This document shows positions 5,749 through 6,174 of a stretch of 6,174 bases of DNA, in pieces. Position numbers and translations under genes: made by a program. How positions within the stretch are numbered: the first letter of the stretch is position 1; each line of letters opens with the position of its first letter. The stretch lies in assembly GCA_002402085.1 (NCBI GenBank), contig NVVB01000019.1:50202-56375 (forward strand), written 5' to 3'. The stretch is from Gammaproteobacteria bacterium. Lineage in GTDB: Bacteria > Pseudomonadota > Gammaproteobacteria > Pseudomonadales > UBA3067. A model generated the notes under the pieces. It worked only from the letters and a program-made list of their open reading frames with translations. It made no database searches and was not told the DNA's origin.

Positions 5749-5808
5749 ACACATGTCACAATTAAGCGGGGGTCCCCCTCAATCCACAAGATCAAGGAGT
5801 GAGATTTA

Positions 5809-5828
5809 AGCGCTACCGAAGCAGCGCT
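5809..5828 (-). terminator. UUCG-tetraloop hairpin, likely terminator of the DUF1631-like gene
   Basis: Read on the minus strand the sequence is AGCGCTGC, TTCG, GTAGCGCT: an eight-pair stem (one G-U) closed by a C(UUCG)G tetraloop, an especially stable RNA loop. It begins three bases after the TAG of the minus-strand gene. The following TTAAATCTC is only weakly T-rich, so termination may be partial or Rho-assisted. Confidence 0.6.
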
Positions 5829-5831
5829 CAA

Positions 5832-6174
5832 CTACACAGGCTGATCCAAGAACTGAGCACCCTCGTCCACTTCATGGCATTCAATCTTCTCAATGCGCGG
5901 CTCTGTTCTTTCTTTATCAGCAGCCGAACTCTTGGGCGCTTTCGAGCGAAGAGAGGTCATTAAACGATTAATGGAACGATCCACCAACGGCGCATTATCC
6001 AATGCCACAATACGCTTATTTAAAAAGTCATCCGCCAATTCGTAGCTATTTTTCTCTAATACTTTATTCCCGAAGCGGCCTACAAAAACAAACTCAGCAT
6101 CGTCATATATTTCCATCAACTTACAACGCAGCAAACTACCATCCACCCGCACCATCTCAAACCAAGTACCAACC
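5832..6174 (-). CDS. C-terminal end of a DUF1631-like protein (5' part outside window)
   Basis: The frame is open from the window edge to the TAG at 5832-5834, giving 113 visible residues. The ATG at 6153-6155 is internal, since VGTWFE precedes it in frame and belongs to the same strand pattern. The segment from VGTWFEM through LLRCKLMEI, FVFVGRFGNKVLEK, SYELADDF and APLVDRSINRL resembles, from memory, the C-terminal part of gammaproteobacterial DUF1631 proteins: G-W-E start, R-KL strand, LFVNR-G-KV strand, LA helix, DRAL end. These are large cytosolic proteins of unknown function. The last 38 residues are charged, low-complexity and probably disordered. A small beta-barrel shape like PilZ is conceivable but I see no RxxxR or DxSxxG c-di-GMP motif here. 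The gene converges on the hydrolase gene. Assignment is moderate because only the tail is visible. Confidence 0.62.
   Translation of the reverse strand, partial: VGTWFEMVRVDGSLLRCKLMEIYDDAEFVFVGRFGNKVLEKNSYELADDFLNKRIVALDNAPLVDRSINRLMTSLRSKAPKSSAADKERTEPRIEKIECHEVDEGAQFLDQPV

Larger units (their letters stand above)
5570..5808. other. Hairpin-dense intergenic region between convergent genes
   Basis: No gene is supported here. Besides the two repeats listed separately, it contains TCGCC 5591-5595/GGCGA 5605-5609, the palindrome CTACGTAG 5714-5721, and GGGGG/CCCCC around a single T (5768-5778). Short direct repeats are CGATAGA (5579-5585, 5634-5640) and CGAACAAGG (5619-5627, 5728-5736). The region lies between the ends of two convergent genes, where transcription ends are expected, but none of the stems is followed by a clear T-run on the plus strand. 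Confidence 0.5.

Noticed and set aside
5745..5759. TGGCAC at 5745-5750 considered as a sigma54 -24 element
   Set aside because: The -12 GC at the required spacing is absent (AC instead), and no gene starts downstream on that strand.
5705..5809. 34-codon plus-strand frame (MATLRSANEQ start) spanning the perfect inverted repeat
   Set aside because: No ribosome binding site, and the sequence is better explained by the hairpin it covers.

Overview
The window looks like chromosome of a Gram-negative gammaproteobacterium, possibly marine or Oceanospirillales-like, with moderate GC. The gene families point there: a DUF3391/HD-GYP protein, a GAF-PAS-PAS sensor protein, a glyoxalase-II-type hydrolase beginning with a MLIKRLYMNNPLRNYSY-type N-terminus, and a DUF1631-like tail. 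This is inference from protein style only. I see no phage, transposase, CRISPR, rRNA or tRNA.

Layout: (1) 2-433 (+) is the 3' end of a short-chain dehydrogenase/reductase cut by the window edge. (2) 434-786 is a long leader/intergenic region with three successive stem-loops, the last abutting the ribosome binding site of the next gene. (3) 787-2100 (+) encodes a DUF3391 plus HD-GYP protein in which the HD metal dyad is replaced by Ser-Glu while the GYP motif is kept. (4) 2101-2408 carries a hairpin after that gene and a weak promoter candidate. (5) 2409-4484 (+) encodes a GAF-PAS-PAS protein with a histidine-kinase-shaped C-terminus. Its phospho-acceptor His is Cys and its ATP-binding boxes are all degraded. 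(6) 4485-4786 is intergenic with a promoter candidate. (7) 4787-5569 (+) encodes a metallo-beta-lactamase-fold hydroxyacylglutathione hydrolase. (8) 5570-5831 is a hairpin-dense intergenic stretch ending in a minus-strand UUCG-tetraloop hairpin. (9) 5832-6174 (-) is the C-terminal end of a DUF1631-like protein that runs off the window.

The most notable point is that two neighbouring, same-strand signalling proteins both appear to be pseudoenzymes. One is a c-di-GMP phosphodiesterase-like protein without its HD dyad. The other is a sensor kinase-like protein without phospho-acceptor or nucleotide-binding residues. Both frames are intact over 437 and 691 codons and keep their fold-defining hydrophobic pattern, so they look retained rather than decaying. 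A non-catalytic sensing or scaffolding role is a reasonable hypothesis; a physical link between them is not shown by the sequence. The SDR, the hydrolase and the DUF1631-like gene look like ordinary neighbours.
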